This document shows, one piece after another, positions 47,239-58,694 of a stretch of 59,624 nucleotides of DNA. Source of the stretch: Elysia marginata (lineage: Eukaryota > Mollusca > Gastropoda > Plakobranchidae); contig BMAT01009500.1 in the NCBI GenBank assembly GCA_019649035.1, positions 745,754-805,377 of the forward strand, written 5' to 3'. Below the pieces are notes generated by a model. It did no database searches, was not told the origin of the DNA, and worked only from the letters and a program-made list of their open reading frames with translations. Each line of letters opens with the position of its first letter. Positions within the stretch are counted from its first letter, which is position 1. The translations under genes were made by a program, and so were the position numbers.

Positions 47239-50200
47239 GTAAGTACCGTGTATTGACTCTCAGAGGTCGGTATTAAATAATGAGATATTCTAAAATTATG
47301 AAGAAGTGCGCATTATAAAAGTTAGTGCGCAAAGATGAGCTTGTTCAACCTTCTCCTGTTTTTTTCTATTATCGGTATAGACTCGAAAAATCACAGCCTC
47401 ATAAATTTAATGATCTCAGTGAGACTAGCCGCTGTATTGCATTGTTCATTCTAATGTATAAATTACAAAGAGTATTTGTTTAGGTTTATATTTTAACTTT
47501 GTAATTTTGGGTTGTTTTCTAAGTGCTCATGGCTTACATTGATATAAATGCTACAAATTAATCCTCCAATGAGCCTTCTTCCCTTTATTTTAAAAAATTA
47601 ATATGTTTTTGTTATATTAGGCTACATAGAAAAATTTTGTTACCTTTCTTCGAGAAGAGGGAATGTTTCTAAATGAAGCCAACTCACAAAGAGTGATGAT
47701 CGAGAAAATGCTACTATCGTTTAGTTTTATTTTTTTAACCTACATTTATCTGCCGCAAGTGATTATCTTTAAATTGATATGTGCCAAACTCAATAAGATC
47801 TAATTTCCACCTCGGATTTTATGTTATCGCTAGAGTTTTCGCGTGTTTCTCAAAAAACTCCATGTAAATATAAGATACCACAAGGCTTTGATTCAAGTTG
47901 TGTCGAATTCTTATATATTTTGCTATCCACAATGAAACTTTCCAATAAAAGATAAATGTTTTCCACTTATTTTGAGCCTGTTAAATCCAACTAAACCTTT
48001 TTAAACGTATGCTTTGCAAAATTTCACATTATTTTGTATTTTAAGACGCCAATAGTCACAGCATTGAAGTTTTTCGTACATGCATTTGCTTTGACATAAA
48101 CATGTAATAAAAAACATACATTTGAAGCTGGCAATACAATTGAAATTTATAATTATGAAAGAAAAGAGTGCAACGCCGAAACTCTGATGTATTACAAAGA
48201 TGTCATTGTACGGTGAATCCGTACTTTGAAAATAACCAAATTTGCACGATATTCAGCAAATAATATGTTTTAATTTGAGATAATACACTTTTCGAAGTTC
48301 TCACATGCCGAAAAGACACAAAAATATCTTAGTTTTAAGGTATCTTAAGGAAACTTTTCCTTTCATTACTTCTGTAGTCAATCAAAACTGGATACTTCAA
48401 TGTAGATAAAAAATTTCTGTCATGAAAGCTATTTAAAAGAAGAATCTCATAGATTTACAATATACTTTTTTCTGAGCCAAAGAAGCTTCGGTTAAAAAAA
48501 CTTTGAATAAAGTTGCGCTGAAATGCAAATAAATGACTTTTTCGCCTAAACGTTGAAGCTTTAACATAATTTCTATGTAAAAGAGTGCGGAAATCGAATT
48601 GGCGCAATGGTGTCTTTTATTTATCTTTTTTTCTTTACACTATATGAATCCCTTTTGGAAAATGTTGTCTTCTTTACTCAGCGTAGCTGTGTCGCCACAA
48701 GAGCAGCGCCACTAATTCCACAGCAGACCGGTACAGTTGAAAGCCACTTGTAACCCATATGCGAGGTTTTGCACGCGTAATATCACAAACTCAAGTATTG
48801 CCTGTAAATGAATACCCATTTTTTTAATACCCATTTTCCAAGTGAGCGGACTGGGGAAAGTTGGAGTAAAATAATTGCTTTCCCAAAGTAATTGCAACAT
48901 TGCATGATCAAGAATCGAACCCGCGACCGCCGGATCACGAGTCTAAGGCGCTTATCACTGTGCCACGTTGCCCATGTTTTTGTATTATTTAACACAATGG
49001 TACACGCGATGGAACAGTAGTATCTCTTTTAAGAACCTTATTATCTAGTTTCTAGCTTCCATTTTCAAAAACTTAAAACTTAACCTATTGAGGTCTCCGC
49101 TTGAGATCTAATTCTAGATCTAAGTCTACCGGTCAATTATGTGATTCTGCTTATTTTAGTCTACACATTTTTCTTATGTAGACATATATCTAGGTGCCTG
49201 CTTTATTTCGATCATGTAAAACAGTTGAATGTCTAAAATAACATTCTAGACGCACACAGACTTGAAAAAAACAGCTAAAACCATACTAAACTTAGCGCCT
49301 TTTTTTCCCTCAGTGTTCTAAGCAGACTTACTTTCTGTCCACTATGATGATCTAGTGTAACTAGTTACTCCTTGATTCATGACATTTTATTAATTTTTCT
49401 TGTTATAAGGTTGGGCAAATAGCTAAACGGGAGCAAGTGGACATAAAGATAGATGTCTCTTTTCTAAAACTAAGTGCGGTCTAAGAGGAAAATTTTGATT
49501 GCATAGCAATTGATAGCTTTCCGATAAGAAGCCAATTTATTTTTCAACCTTTTTCGTGCGTTAAACGGTCTACGCTTGCCATCTTTTTGTTCGTTTTTAG
49601 CCCTAAGCGGTAGTCGATCTCCGGATGATTTCTTGGGGAAACTGAGATCGGCAGGTTTTCAACCTGGCCCCTCAGCCAACACTGTTTCCATCTCGGAGGG
49701 TCCAGACACAGATGGCATCATCTCCGTGACCAACATCCACACCATTCCTTCTACTGGTGAGTGGCAATTGTACCAATTGTAGTCTACGTACTTGTAACTT
49801 ATTTAGCGGTACCAGTAATGTTTTGTTACAGATCATTTTTACTTATCTATGAAAGCTGCACTGATCTAATTCTTGGTAAGAAAAATATTCAAGAGCAGTA
49901 ATTTGTAATGTTAGCATAGTGAAGTTTTACAAATCTTAAATCTCCAAAACTCAACCTTCTAACAAAATGTTCAATTTCTGTCTATATTCGGTTTATCTTT
50001 TGTTCAATTAGAACATTGGGATGCAAAATAAACTAGTTTAGAAATATTTTACGAATATTGCATTTGTAAGAACGAATTTGCGCATCTGCATCTAAGTTCT
50101 TATTATTATTTGAGCATCTTATTTACTTCATAAGATCAATTGGTCTCTGGAAAAAAATTAAAAATACCTTGAAATCAACATGCCCATGTTTATCTACTTG

Positions 50201-53200
50201 CATTTTCAGGCATAACATCGTCTTCGTTCACTGGAAGTAAGTATTCAATGTCAGGGACCAACCTATATTTGAACGAAAAAAAATGTCAAAGTTTCTGTCA
50301 ACATCGAACAATGTGATCACTTCGACTAAGTATATTGCTGTTTAGTTGAATAAAAACATGACAAAAAATTTAGAAACTGTTTTCAGTAATTTTATTTACA
50401 TGGCTATAGAATGTAGATCCATGGCTTTGAAATGGCTGCAGTAGATTTTTAAAACCAAATGTAAAGTTGTTGCTTCTTTTTTTGTTTCATATAATTCTAT
50501 CCGTTTTTAGAAAATGTTAACCATAAATTTTTGTACTATATACCAAAGGAACAATAATTGTGATTTGTCTAAAATCACTTTTTACTTAAAAACAAAAAGT
50601 AAATTTTCACATCTCAACTGTAACTCACTGGCATACGACGAAGGCAAACAGGTTAACTTTCCAATCTTCTCTGACTATGCAGCGGCTGCTTCCACTAATA
50701 CTTCTAGATAATATAAAGTTAATGCCATTGACTGGGAAAAGCATAGGTCAACGACTTTTATAATTGACTGATGACTGAATGTTCTGTAGGTGATATTTTA
50801 TATCCTTTGTTAAGTGTATATAATTGTGGGTTTTTTTTAAACATGATGTATTCCGCCTTAATCTTTTGTTTTAGGGAAAGCACTTTACAAGTTTTATTTA
50901 TTATTATCAGGTTTATCAAAAGGATAGAATTACCACAAAATGAATCTATTCAGGTATATTGGCATTTAGATATATTTTACATTGTTTGCAAGTTTGTTAT
51001 GATCTCATTAAAGCAGTAAAATGCTGCCTTGATATCGTTTGAGTTAAAGCAATTGAAAAATTGAGAATCACTAAAGTCCATTTAAAATCAAGTGAAGAAA
51101 AATGCATTTAAGCTAAAAATTTCCAAAGGAATCACCAAACATTCTTCTTATTTGATATTAAGTTTTTACCAATCATTTGAACGTGTTTTGTGGTTGTATA
51201 TGATGAAAAAATAATAAAGTTCAAAGTTAAACCTAGTAAATTTTAGCACAGTTTTCCACAGTTTGATAAAGAGAGTCAACTTAGTCACTTTGAACATCAG
51301 CGCCACTCGACGTATTGTAGTGCAAACGCTTGTTTTTTATATAATTTGCATAAAAAGCAAAGGTATCAGACCTCACGTAAAAATTGACAGTAAGCAATGC
51401 CTGTTCTTAGGTTAAAATAGTGTGTGTCTAAACTTTTATAGTTTATTTGTCGTCAAATTGCATACAAGTATTCTGTTATAAATTATTTAGACATCAAACC
51501 CTGACGTGTTTTCAGCGTCCAGCGTCAATTTTGGTCCGTCCACGAGAGATGTGGTAGCAGTTGGGGCCAACACAAAACAGACGGTAGGCGTCAATTCTGC
51601 GCAGTTATCGGGAACGTCTACAGCGGCTTTAGCTGGTGGTGCAGCTGGGGCAAATGCAGCAAACTTGGCCCAGGCCTACACGGGTATGTCGACATCTGGG
51701 ACCAACTCACGCGCAGATGGCAGTACTCTTGGTGGGTCCTACACCGGAGCCCTGGGAGCCTCTGCTACAGGCTCAGGGGGTTCTGTGGCAACAGGAAATG
51801 ACGGCGCTCTTTTAACACAAGGCACAGGTAGCGGTATGATCTCTGGTTCGTCGGACACAGCTACTGCGGGATCCATAGGCGCCAACACTGCAAGTCTGTC
51901 TGGGCTCAGTTCTAGTAGCTTACCTGGAGTTGTAAACACTGGAACTGTTTCTGGAACTGGTGCTAATACCAATTCTGGCAGCAACTCTGGAGTGACACTC
52001 AACACTATGGGAGGTATTTTGATGTACTAATCAATATCTATCTCTACTCTTACCATTACCAAAGATTGTATAAAATTTTCAAAAGACGGAGAATAGAAAA
52101 CTGACCTAAGCCGAAACAAATAGAAAAATACTTATAAACTGACCAATACTTTTGTGTCGTTCCCTTTCTTCACACTTAAGTTTAATTTACAGCGACCAAA
52201 AGAAAATAATTTTAAAACCTGTTTTTTTTTTAATCTTATACCAATAACTTGTGTTTTAATCTCTTATCTTATTGCATTAAAGCACAAGCACCAGCGCAGA
52301 CTCACGGGACTCCGTCCGTCAACACACCTTACCTACCAACACAGACGCCGCAGCAAGGTGGACACTCTCAGTTTGGCCTTGGTGAGCCGTCAGTTTTTTA
52401 TTTAGAGAATATATTTTATAGACCCTTACAATACTTCAAATAAGATAACATGAATTTTAAAGTTTATTTTCAATTCTTTTAGCTAAAAGTCACATACGGT
52501 TGCGGATATTGTTCCTTTTGGTAACGTTAGTCTTGTTGTGAATTCGACCCGCTATGTAAGTTTCTTTCACAAATTCATTGCAACCAGTTTTGTTGTGAAG
52601 GCTTTTTAAAAACTTTACAATTTGATTGTCTCATAGAGAAAAAGTGATCAAAGTGGAGTAGAAAGGTTTAACAACTCTCGTCAGGTTGACCCGATAACAC
52701 TCATAAAATCTTCAAACAAAAGATGAGCCAGTCTGATGAAAAAATCAGTAATTAAACAAACTTATTAATGTTCATCTCCTTACTGGCAAATTTTACCATC
52801 TGGGGCATTGGTAAAACTTCAAAGATTGCAAAATAATGCTGCAAAATTAGTTCTTTAAAATCTATAGGGATCAAGTGAAACCATTTCTTAAACACCTCCA
52901 CTGGCTTCCAATGAAGGCCAGTATTGAATACAAACTAGCTATTTATGCTATAAATGTATCATTGAGAAAAAATTCAGCAGTACTTTACGTTACTCTTACA
53001 GGGACTTCAAGCAACTTGGTACCTGGAGCAATGCAATACATGACGTCAGGTGTACAAACTCCAAACAGTGGCAATCAAGTACAATCCGCTACCACAAACA
53101 CCGGAAATACATGGGGTCACACTAACCCCAATGCCGTACAGAACAAAGGTGAGAAGTAGTCGATACGGTGATGATTCCAAACCGTTTTGGTCTGCTGCAA

Positions 53201-53207
53201 TTCTTAT

Positions 53208-53265
<58 letters not shown>

Positions 53266-56200
53266 CAGTAGTAGTAGTAGTAGTACCTATGCTTAACCTC
53301 TGCCTTATCAAACTTTCAGTATGAGATAAAGAGTTTATGTCAAATAGAAAATGACCTCTCCTCTATCTCTTCATTCGTTTTTTTCCTATAACTTTTATAT
53401 TTTTTCTCAATAAAAAATCGATCAATATCGTTTCACAGATCACCCTCTTTTACCTCTCTCCCTCTCCCTGCCTTTATTCCTTATGGTTTTATCCTATGGA
53501 CATCATAGCACCATTTTCTCTCATCGCTCTGGGTCCAGAAGTCTAGTAGCAGTAAAGGTTGAATTATAGTTTGAAAAATCCTCCCCTCTTTTCGCTTATT
53601 CAGTCTATTTCTACCTATCTCTATCGCCTCTCATTTACTAGCAGTCTCTCCTTTTGTTTCTCACCCTCTTTCTTTTCAACACGCTTATTCCACTTTCTCC
53701 CCCCCCCTCTCCAAAATCCCTTCGTTAATGTACTTGCAAACGATTCAAAAGTGTATAACCTTTTTGACCACATTTTTGTCACTTTCTTTATCTAATTTCC
53801 ACTTTTTAATTTTGAAAATATTCTCTTAATAACTAAAAAATACCTTTTCCTTCCTCGCTCTCTCTCTCTTTTATCCACACTGCTCTTATTCTATCTATCT
53901 GAAACTCCATGTTATTTATGTTGTAAAATATGGGTGCTCGACTTGTATCAAGAGCTTTCATACACATAAAGGCCTAGACCTGCCTTTGTTTTGTCGCGAC
54001 AATGTGTTTTAAGCCGTCTCGTGGACCGGTAGTTCTTCAAAAGACTGTTTATAATTCTGTTTCCCCGTCTAGGTCGTCATTGGATGGGTTCGAATTGTTT
54101 TGCATTAGGAAGCAATTTATATTTTCCTGTGCATGCACGTCGACAAGGTTTCTTCTTTTGTTTAAACTAGGCTTCTTACTAGTATAAAATATTTCTCTGA
54201 GATAAACAAGCTGCATTTTTGGTTGTTATTGTTGCTGTTGTTGAGTATGCCTTTAATTTTTCTATGATTTCCCATGACATTTTGAAGGCTTTTTTTAGGT
54301 CCTATATGTGCTAACGACTGAGAGTTAGGTCGGACTTTCTGTGGGATAGATTAAAGATAATAATAATAATAATAATATATTGAATTTATATACCGCATAT
54401 CCATAACAATTGAGTTTGCTCTATGCGGTTCACAAATGCTAATAAATACAATGATATTCACGACAACATAAGTACATTTAAATTTATCTAACGTGACAAA
54501 TCAAAAGGAGTTACAGGTTTAAAATGTATACCTAGAAATATGCTTGCAGAAAAAGATAGTGTTTTATCTGTTTCTTAAACAGTTCTATTGATTTAGCTTC
54601 CCTGATGGTTAAAGGGAGTGAGTTCCAGACAGTTGGACCAAAGCAGAAAAACGAGCGTTGACCATAAAACTTGTAATTACTTGCAGTTTTTACTAGTTTC
54701 GTGTTATCTGCAGCCGATCTTAATGGTCTATTTGGGGTGTATCTATAGAGTGATTCAGACAGATACACGGGCGCTTGGCTGTTAAGGCATTTATAACAGA
54801 TTAGGCATATCTTAAACATTATACGGTACTCAATAGGAAGCCAATGCAAACCACATAAGATAGACATATATTGTTTGTATCCCGTTTAGAATGTAATCTC
54901 AGTTATGCATACGTAAGTTGCTGCTGTGTATGTGTTTGTCTGTATGACCATTGTCTGGTATACCAGGTTTTTTTAACACTTTTCCTGTAAGGGGGCATAG
55001 TGGTTTGTCCCTTCAGTTGCACAATCTGGTTGTACTATCTTTTTTTAAGTTTCGTTGAGTATCCGTTTGTTGTGGATGCTGATGACTTGCTTTATGCTAG
55101 GCGTATAGCTAATAGCTAAGCCTGACGGTGTTTTGTTAGTGATTTTGTATAGCTTGTGGTTTGGTGGGAAGTAGGAGTTGAGGAGATCGAAAAACTTTTT
55201 TCCAATATTTGAAAAGGCATTTTTTTATAAGGTGGGTGAACCAAGTTATATGTCATTTTTAAATTGTCACTCTCATGAAGTCTAACGTTTCTTTTGAGAC
55301 CTAGAAACAAAACAAAGTTTGTGAAAACCATTGTTTATACATTACTAGTTTGGGTGTATTCGACCTGGTCGAGTTAGAGACTGGACTGTGTCATAAGTTG
55401 CCTTTCATGTCCTTATGTAACTGCAGATTGACTGTATAGGTCAAATTTGTTCTCTTCTCTCCACATCATCACTTTATTGACAAATGTCTGAACACCTGCG
55501 CCAAAAAAAGTTATCTTCATTTTAAGTTTTTCTTTCCCTATTGCTGTTTTCGCATCTTCTTAATGCTAAGTTATGTTATATGCTATTATTCCACGTTTCT
55601 ACCACTTTCTCTCAATTATTACGAAGCAATAATTATGTCGGTCTTCGCCTTCTGATAATGGAAGAAATTATCACACGTAGAGCCTAAAACGAACCAAAAT
55701 TCACATTAAACCCAGGCTAGATCCAGACATGATCTAGTATAGATGCACTGATTGTTGTTTGCCTTTTCAAAGCTAAATCTAGATGTTTGCATAGACTAGG
55801 GGCAGCGTGGCAGAGTGGTTAGCGCGTCGGACTCGCGATCTGGAGGTCGTGGGTTCGATTCCCGACCATGCCATGTTGCAGTTGCCTTTGGAAAGCAATT
55901 AACCCTAACATACCCCAGTCCACCCACCTGTAAAATGGGTACCCAGCTACAGGCAATTCTTGAATTTGTGATATGCGCATGCAACACCCTGCATATGGGT
56001 TTAAAGTGGCCTTAAATGTACTGGTCTGCTGGGGCATTAGTGGCGCTGCTCTTGTGGCGACACAGTTACGCTGACTCGCTGAGTAACGAAGCCAAATTTC
56101 CCGAAAGGGATTAATAAAGTGAATAATAAAAAAAATAAATAAATAATAGTCTAGATTGCGCAGCCTAGCCTAGGCCTTCCTTTACACAAATCAATTCAAT

Positions 56201-58614
56201 GTCCAGAAAATCTAGTTTTAGAACCGAGAAGTTACTTTCATTGTTGCATGGTTTATGATTTATCCTTACCGATCCAAAAATAAAAACATTTTCGATTTTG
56301 GTTTTGAGTCACCACATGAAAGCAGAAGTTTGTTTTGAAAGTCTTAGTAACGGCAGATTATAGGTCTAAGAATCCCTTTCAACAAAGTAAGTAAATCGCC
56401 TTTTTAACCCTTTTTAATGTTTGGTTCTACAGAAAAAAAAATAAAACATGAGCTTAAAAATCAAATGGCTTACTATAATTGTGCATCAAAATTTTACGGA
56501 CCCCCTGGTAAATAAAAATTGGTGCACTCTGTGAGAAGCCTTTTGCCACGCAAAAATTGCAGTCATAAAATAGAGATAAGGTAGCCTACATTCCGATTTC
56601 CATAACTAAATCCCGAACAAAATCCTTCATGACCAAAAATGTGTAACGCGTATGGTGCAAAACCTATCAATTTGTGCTTTTATATCTTCGTCGTTGAAAT
56701 CGCCTATGAAGTTATTTCTTTCACTTAAAATTTTGTTTAGTGCTTTGCTTTCATACTTTTTTTTAATTCAATGTTTTGATAAAGTATATTATGCTCACTC
56801 CAATCTTTACATTTTATAACTTTGGGTCAAATTTGACATGTATCTGTGGTCTAAAATGCTCGGGTAGCTTGTATTCATTTTGGCCTAGCTCAATTATTAA
56901 TAGATCCAAATATCCTGTACCATGGCCAAGTTCTGCCGACACCTGGCATTTATTTCTTATAAGAGATTTCTCACCTTTAAATTTCCTGTCAGTTTTGTCT
57001 AAGCCGTTGTTATCATTGATATGAGTAAGCCCGAAAATATCCCTAAAACTGTTTCTACACATTGTGTTTGCTTCAAGGCTAGGCAACCATACTCAAAGCG
57101 ACCTAGCTTCAAGGGCATTGTGGAAGTCTGAAACATGTTTCAGCATGGCAAGGGTGTACAGCAGCAAGATAGCTACGAAAGTTGACCTTTCTCTTTTGCG
57201 CACTGGTTTGTTTGATAGATGACGCCAACAGTGACCTCATATCACAAAAAAGTCGTAAACACTAATGTTGGAGGTGTTGGATTCGTCTCGAGACAATCCG
57301 AAATCGGTTGATCGGGGCAGCTTTTTTTGTGTAAGGATATGTTTCTGGTGTCTTCCTACCGCTGTCACTGTCGCTGCCTCTGTCTGAAATGTGCTGAGGT
57401 GTGCTATTAGCCGTATTTGGTGACACAATCTGCCTCCGCAACGGTGTTTCCTTTCAGCCATACCACCTTCATCAGCACAGATGCCATTGGAATTTTTGTG
57501 CGCATTAGGGGAGTTAAGTCGACAGCAGTTGAGAGATATTCTTTTCCTTCAAGCATTCACATCACTTTTTTAGCTGAAAAGAAACGGGTGTAAAAGAAAG
57601 AAAAAAAAATAATACCTGATATAATCACCAGGATTATATTGGTACCACAATATGACAGTATTGATACCGTTTATCTAAAAACTTAAAGATTAGATCTAGG
57701 CTAGGTCTATATCAGTTGTACATAAATTGGCAAAGAGTCTAAAAACTCTTTTAACAAAACGTTAAACTATTGTAATTTCATGCCTCCTTTCATTACCACT
57801 GCACTTTCAGGGGTGCAAGTGATTTTGAGACTTTTTATTCACAGACTTATGGGTTCGATTGCTGATTTCTAAATTAAGTTAAATCTCTACATTGTATTGC
57901 ACTAAGTGAGCTATTAAAACTTTCTGGAAAATACGTACCTGAGTGATAATGAAATACTTTAGGTCATTTTAGACAGGCAAATTAACATGTGGCTTTACCC
58001 AAGGAACATTAAAAATGGAAGTTGCTCTAGTTCAACACAAGATTGGCCAGGAAGGATGCCAGATTGAAACCCACAGGCTAAACAAACATTGCATTCCATA
58101 TAACTACTTTCAGTATAAAATATAATTTCCCCTTGCAGGGATGCGGTTGCGATGAACGGTTTTGATATTGATCAAGTAGTATAAGAACTTGCTTTGTCTA
58201 AAAAAATTAACTACGCGTTGTGTTGTTCTTCATCTTTTTGTAGGCATCTACCCGCAGGGGCAGTACAACAACCACGGCAACATGCACAACCCTTACTACT
58301 ACAACCCTTACGCCAACCCATGGAATGGTTACGGTTACCAATACAACAACCAGATGATGCCTGGCCCTGGTGGCTACAACCCACACATGTGGCAGGGTCA
58401 TCCTACTCCTCATCCTCATCCTAACGCCAACGGCAATATGAACGGTGGGGTCATGGCCGGCAGGAACAGTATCGCCGGCAACCCTGGTGGTGCTGGTGGT
58501 GGATACAACCACAACCAGTATAACAACAACAACAACAACAACATGAGAGCTTGGCAGGCTGCTCAAACTCAGTCCTGGTTATACCCGATGTTTCTCCTTG
58601 ATATGATGTTTTAA
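47196..58614 (+). CDS. Gene C: 446-aa modular secreted low-complexity protein
   Basis: Seven coding exons: 47196-47238, 49601-49756, 50210-50236, 51516-52013, 52283-52381, 53002-53148 and 58244-58614. Each has AG/GT borders, all six introns are phase 1, and the frame stays open for 1341 nt. Residues 1-15 are a signal peptide (MFVQGLILAATVALA). Residues 15-66 are a mildly acidic Ser/Pro/Ile segment, and 67-75 come from a 9-codon micro-exon. Residues 76-241 are a Gly/Ser/Thr/Ala/Asn-rich block with few bulky side chains, silk- or mucin-like. Residues 242-274 and 275-323 are Gln/Pro/Thr/Asn modules. Residues 324-446 are Tyr/Asn/Gly/Met-rich with NPYYYNPYANPWNGYGYQ, a PHPHP run, a poly-Asn run and the end SWLYPMFLLDMMF. 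No cysteine is present. It fits an extracellular structural protein (shell matrix, mucus, egg capsule or adhesive), but I recognise no named family. The exon 4 donor (G|GTATTT) is weak, and exon 5 could also start 12 bases later in frame. Confidence 0.75.
48640..48974 (-). mobile_element. SINE family 1, inverted diverged copy
   Basis: Minus-strand copy of the 55.8-kb SINE. The head is read from 48974 with CGTGGCACAGTGATAAGCGC and GGTTCGATTCTTG, and the body has TAGTGGCGCTGCTCTTGTGG. It has an internal short tandem duplication of AAATGGGTATT around 48820-48840. It lies in intron 1 of gene C and is more diverged than the other copy. Confidence 0.85.
51516..52013 (+). other. Gene C silk/mucin-like exon
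   Basis: A 498-nt exon (166 codons) coding almost only Gly, Ser, Thr, Ala, Asn and Val, with degenerate short motifs such as SGTS, TGSG, GANT and SSSSL rather than exact repeats. There are many potential O-glycosylation residues but few prolines. The sequence is diverse enough at DNA level not to be a microsatellite artefact. Confidence 0.72.
52770..52965 (+). mobile_element. LINE (CR1/L2-like) RT C-terminal remnant beside gene C exon 6
   Basis: The plus strand reads SGALVKLQRLQNNAAKLVL, then in another frame KPFLKHLHWLPMKASIEYKL, both hallmarks of the end of LINE reverse transcriptases. A frame change or small loss with stops lies between them (about 52856-52872). It ends about 40 bases before the exon 6 acceptor of gene C and lies in its intron. 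Confidence 0.72.
53209..53285 (+). repeat. (TAG)n microsatellite in gene C intron
   Basis: Nearly pure TAG array 60 bases after the exon 6 donor of gene C. Confidence 0.95.
54358..54870 (-). mobile_element. 5'-truncated LINE (CR1/L2-like) 3' end
   Basis: An open frame at 54867-54532 (111 aa) matches the C-terminal region after the RT domain of CR1/L2-type LINEs: CGLHWLPIEYRIMFKICLIC, SQAPVYLSESLYRYTP, FFCFGPTVWNSLP. A short 3' UTR with GCGGTATATAAATTC follows, then a (TTA)n tail at 54358-54377. It sits in the last intron of gene C. The lack of RT core shows ordinary 5' truncation. Confidence 0.82.
55800..56147 (+). mobile_element. SINE family 1, tRNA-derived, nearly intact copy
   Basis: The tRNA-like head at 55801-55871 has box A (TGGCAGAGTGGTTAGCGCG) and a perfect box B (GGTTCGATTCC). 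A body follows with AAATGGGTACCCAGCTACAG and TAGTGGCGCTGCTCTTGTGG, then an A-rich tail with AAAT repeats. A second copy lies inverted at 48.6-49.0 kb. It sits in the last intron of gene C. The head could be taken for a tRNA gene, but the long shared body and tail show it is a SINE. Confidence 0.88.
58244..58614 (+). other. Gene C terminal exon, Tyr/Asn/Met-rich
   Basis: Follows acceptor catctttttgtag and runs 371 nt to TAA. It encodes repeated YNNH, YNP, NPW and GGYN(P/H) motifs. The same phase and motifs (YNP, MMP, NPW) and a Met/aromatic C-terminus recur in the last exons of genes A and B. This makes it the part of gene C most likely to be homologous to them. Confidence 0.72.
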
Positions 58615-58688
58615 CGTAATAGTTTGATTAATTCATTGCCCGAATCTACAGATTTATTTTTCTTCTTTTAACCTAAGTAGATCAACAC

Positions 58689-58694
58689 ATTAAA
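58689..58694 (+). terminator. Poly(A) signal of gene C
   Basis: ATTAAA, the commonest variant signal, 75 bases after the gene C stop codon. Confidence 0.5.

Larger units (their letters stand above)
53149..58243 (+). other. Large last intron of gene C
   Basis: A 5.1-kb phase-1 intron with good splice sites (AAG|GTGAGA, tttttgtag|GC). It holds a TAG array, pyrimidine-rich DNA (53350-53900), a truncated LINE and a SINE. No additional exon with flanking splice sites was recognised, although a skipped exon cannot be excluded. Confidence 0.55.

Noticed and set aside
52154-52443. Two overlapping frames of 64-83 codons
   Set aside because: One is the intron and other-frame shadow of gene C exon 5 (52283-52381); the other is that exon extended through intron sequence.
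55801-55872. A functional tRNA gene
   Set aside because: The head folds like a tRNA, but a second copy with the same 3' body and A-rich tail shows it belongs to a SINE.
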